Part shown: in pieces, positions 20,595 to 22,511 of the stretch | Layout of the letters: the number at the start of each line of letters is the position of its first letter | Position numbering within the stretch: position 1 is the first letter of the stretch | IMG/VR virus record: IMGVR_UViG_3300032173_000577 | Location: 1-22,511 of that record | Source: a virus | Direction: 5' to 3' (one strand) | DNA length: 22,511 nucleotides | The notes under the pieces: model-generated | The model's database searches: none | What the model saw: only the letters and a program-made list of their open reading frames with translations | What the model was told of the DNA's origin: nothing | Program-made: the position numbers and the translations under genes

Positions 20595-21329
20595 CTAATT
20601 ATACCGCCTCAAGTCCCTTTTTATGTAATACTGGCAGCCGTATTGCTTCAGTGTGGCTATGCATTCCCGCAGGAATTTACGCCAGTCTATCTCATCGGCT
20701 CTGGGGTGATAGTTTAATTTGCCTACCTTGAACAAATCCACAAAAGTATGAGTCTGCTTGATTATTTCGAGTGATTCGGCAGGCTCTATTACCGGCTCAA
20801 GGCTAACCCAGGTTTTAACACCGAGTTTGTAGGCTTTTCTCAGTGTCTCCATTCTCTCTCCTGGGATTGCTGCCCAAGGCTCCCACTGTAAGGACTTCTG
20901 CTCATCCAGGAATGTTAGCGTAGTAGCGAACTCGTCACCGGGCCGAAGTAGGTCAAAGTCTCTCTCCGCTCTCTTACCACCCTTGGTCAATATGATGACA
21001 TTAAAGAGATTTTCGTGAAGTATCTCTATAGCCTGGCGTGTTAGCTGATAGGTTATGTCTATGGGCTGGTAAGGGTCTGTTACAAAGCAAAGCAAGACAT
21101 TCCCCTTGTAGCTATCTAATGCAGCCTGGGGTGCGTCCTTTGCCAGCTTTTTAATTATGTCCTGGCGGGGGAGGGCTTTTATGAATTTCTGTCTATCTAC
21201 AAACGTGGCTTCCGGGGCATAGCAGTATATACAGCCGTGCCCGCATCCCTTATATAAATTGACAGCTAAGGGAGCATATTCCCCGGCTCTTCCTCTAGGC
21301 TCGTATATAACCAATCCTTTCTTTAGCAT
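20595..21329 (-). CDS. Radical SAM protein, spore photoproduct lyase-like family
   Basis: The start is set at the ATG at 21329 because GGGTGGTGG lies just upstream and the frame beyond it contains a promoter. The 244-residue product has NLYKGCGHGCIYCYAP with the CxxxCxxC cluster that binds [4Fe-4S] and S-adenosylmethionine, VLLCFVTDPYQPID and VIILTKGGKRAERD beta-strand motifs of the barrel, and GVKTWVSLEPVIEP near the end. It belongs to the SPL-like/DUF5131-type radical SAM proteins found in phages; the substrate is unknown and DNA repair is a possibility, not a demonstrated activity. It is placed between terminase and the DNA methyltransferase, suggesting a nucleic-acid role. Own promoter upstream. 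Confidence 0.85.
   Translation of the reverse strand: MLKKGLVIYEPRGRAGEYAPLAVNLYKGCGHGCIYCYAPEATFVDRQKFIKALPRQDIIKKLAKDAPQAALDSYKGNVLLCFVTDPYQPIDITYQLTRQAIEILHENLFNVIILTKGGKRAERDFDLLRPGDEFATTLTFLDEQKSLQWEPWAAIPGERMETLRKAYKLGVKTWVSLEPVIEPAESLEIIKQTHTFVDLFKVGKLNYHPRADEIDWRKFLRECIATLKQYGCQYYIKRDLRRYN
20598..20603 (-). promoter_or_regulatory. Possible -10 box TATAAT before the methyltransferase gene
   Basis: TATAAT on the minus strand (20603 to 20598), overlapping the end of the radical SAM gene, 17 bases before the ATG at 20581. No convincing -35 box, so support is weak. Confidence 0.35.
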
Positions 21330-21353
21330 AGCGCCACCACCCTTTTTAGTATT

Positions 21354-21383
21354 ATTATGTAACACTTCGTAAACATTTGTCAA
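21354..21383 (-). promoter_or_regulatory. Sigma-70-type promoter for the accessory cassette
   Basis: Minus strand TTGACA (21378-21383), 18-bp spacer, CATAAT (21354-21359). It lies between the terminase stop and the chosen radical SAM start at 21329, giving a leader of about 18 bases. It may let the radical SAM and methyltransferase genes be expressed apart from the structural genes, for example early or in a lysogen. Confidence 0.65.
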
Positions 21384-21409
21384 GTCTTTTAGGCTCAATT
21401 TACGCTTAT

Positions 21410-22511
21410 TTATACCTCAAATGCATATCCTCTGCCAATTGACATTAGTTCCGTTAATGCCCAGACCAGGGCGTCTAGCCTGTCTGGACTCTTATTACCC
21501 GGTACCCATTCACAGAGCTGGTCTTCAAGCTCAGGAAAGAAGCCTACATGGTGAACTCTACCTTGCTCGTACAATGCTGATATTGGTTCTGCTCTAGTAT
21601 ATTTACCCCGACTGGCATGGACTTTTTTAAAAGCTACATTGCGGTCTACAGTCCTTATAGTGTGCTCAACCATGTCCCCGCCGTTATTGACTTCGCCCAC
21701 TATCAAGTCGGCGTTATAGTTGTAATAGCCGGTGACTCCGGCAGTCGCCCATTTTTCAGGAGTACCTTTTACGGTAAGGTCAGCCAGAATATAGCCATGC
21801 GATTGCCCGCCAACATGGGCTGTGCCAGCTACTACAATGCCCGTTTCGGCTGATTCGGGGCTATCTGTTCCTTGTGGGTCTATCGCTACTACGACTCTGG
21901 TCAGGTCTGGGTGCTGTTTTACCCTTGACTCATCTATTTTATCTCGCTGCCATAGTGCTTCTGGGTTATCGTCCAGTATCTCTCCAGCTAGCTCTTGCCG
22001 ACCTAGCCTTGTGCCTTCATATCGACTAAGGATATAGTTCAAGAAGTCTGGCGCCAGATTTTCCCTATTCTCAAGCGTGTGACCCCTGGTAACCGCCGTC
22101 CTAGAATCTTTCACCAGTGCCTTGATAATCGGAATCGGGCGGGGTGTGGTGGTAACTACAGCCTGGGGATTTTCACCCATCCGCAAGCCAAACATCAGGT
22201 TATCCCATGTCTCCTGCGGGTACTTGAACTTGCTCAGTTCATCCACCCACGCTTTGGAGTGCTGCGGACCTCTTAACTGGTCTGGCTCATCCCCCGAGTA
22301 GATTATGGCCAGCACTCCATTAGGGAATGTCAACCGCCTCTTGGAAGGTTCATATTCTGGTCTGAACCAGGGAGGACAGATATTGAGAATAGCCGACTCC
22401 CCGACTTCCACCATCGTGTCCCTGACATCAGCTTTGGTCTGCCCTACCAGTGCTATCGGACTGTACTTTTCCTTTGCCCACTTGATAGTTAACTCGGCAC
22501 CGGTGCGAGTC
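21410..22511 (-). CDS. Terminase large subunit, 5' end outside window
   Basis: The frame runs off the right edge; 366 residues are visible. The first visible residues (TRTGAELTIKWAKEKYSPIA) directly follow where the Walker A GKT should be. LVGQTKADVRDTMVE, the Walker B strand AWVDE, VVTTTPRPIPIIKALV (motif III/coupling region), RVVVAIDPQGT and DLIVGEVNNGGD (RNase H-like nuclease with catalytic Asp/Glu) and the closing PDRLDALVWALTEL are the ordered signatures of the terminase family close to T4 gp17/HK97-type enzymes. It pumps DNA into the head through the portal and cuts the concatemer. The small subunit is not in the window. Confidence 0.93.
   Translation of the reverse strand, partial: TRTGAELTIKWAKEKYSPIALVGQTKADVRDTMVEVGESAILNICPPWFRPEYEPSKRRLTFPNGVLAIIYSGDEPDQLRGPQHSKAWVDELSKFKYPQETWDNLMFGLRMGENPQAVVTTTPRPIPIIKALVKDSRTAVTRGHTLENRENLAPDFLNYILSRYEGTRLGRQELAGEILDDNPEALWQRDKIDESRVKQHPDLTRVVVAIDPQGTDSPESAETGIVVAGTAHVGGQSHGYILADLTVKGTPEKWATAGVTGYYNYNADLIVGEVNNGGDMVEHTIRTVDRNVAFKKVHASRGKYTRAEPISALYEQGRVHHVGFFPELEDQLCEWVPGNKSPDRLDALVWALTELMSIGRGYAFEV

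Overview
This window is most of the structural half of a tailed double-stranded DNA phage or prophage with HK97-type head genes and a long non-contractile (siphovirus) tail. Almost everything is on the minus strand and reads from high to low coordinates: terminase large subunit (cut by the right edge), an accessory cassette (radical SAM enzyme, DNA methyltransferase, a Cys-rich small protein, an HNH protein), a portal-MuF fusion, prohead protease, major capsid protein, a group of head-surface or fibre-like proteins, connector and head-tail joining genes, tail terminator, tail tube, tail assembly chaperone with a frameshift, tape measure, glycine-rich adhesin, baseplate-type protein, a holin-like protein, and a left end of very small genes and inverted repeats finishing in a hexapeptide-repeat gene cut by the left edge. 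Start sites are bacterial (strong GGAGG Shine-Dalgarno sequences, frequent GTG and TTG starts, TTGACA/TATAAT promoters). The sequence does not fix the host; an uncultured Gram-positive or Chloroflexota-like bacterium would fit, but that is only an impression.

The most striking object is at 16463-17284. The MuF part of the portal-MuF protein is interrupted inside its conserved HPN|CRC motif by a 274-residue intein. On the opposite strand, wholly inside the intein DNA, lies a complete Vsr-like (EDxHD-type) homing endonuclease gene (16523-17278, + strand) with a consensus promoter (TTGACA, 18 bp, TATAAT), a GGAGG ribosome binding site, an ATG and a stop codon. The promoter begins 4 bp inside one splice junction and the stop codon ends 6 bp inside the other. 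The two genes overlap codon on codon, so the endonuclease tail is the reverse complement of intein block B and the antisense promoter is the reverse complement of the last intein residues. Each strand keeps a long open frame, so the element appears to encode the splicing protein on one strand and the mobility enzyme on the other.

Head region (about 8.3-16.4 kb): protease, capsid protein, then several small beta-rich proteins, a LamG-like domain protein and a repeat-containing fibre-like protein before the connector genes. Strong hairpins without U-tracts sit between the genes after the capsid gene, suggesting RNA processing or partial attenuation. Tail region (1.9-8.3 kb): standard siphovirus order, with a CCCAAAA slippery site that makes the gpG/gpGT pair and a previously easy-to-miss 41-residue membrane protein between tube and chaperone genes. 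Left end (0-1.9 kb): a holin-like gene, four or five tiny genes (one a 29-residue membrane peptide), a consensus minus-strand promoter at 1434-1463, an unusual density of perfect inverted repeats, and the start of a very regular left-handed beta-helix repeat protein. I saw no tRNA, rRNA, CRISPR array, integrase or endolysin.
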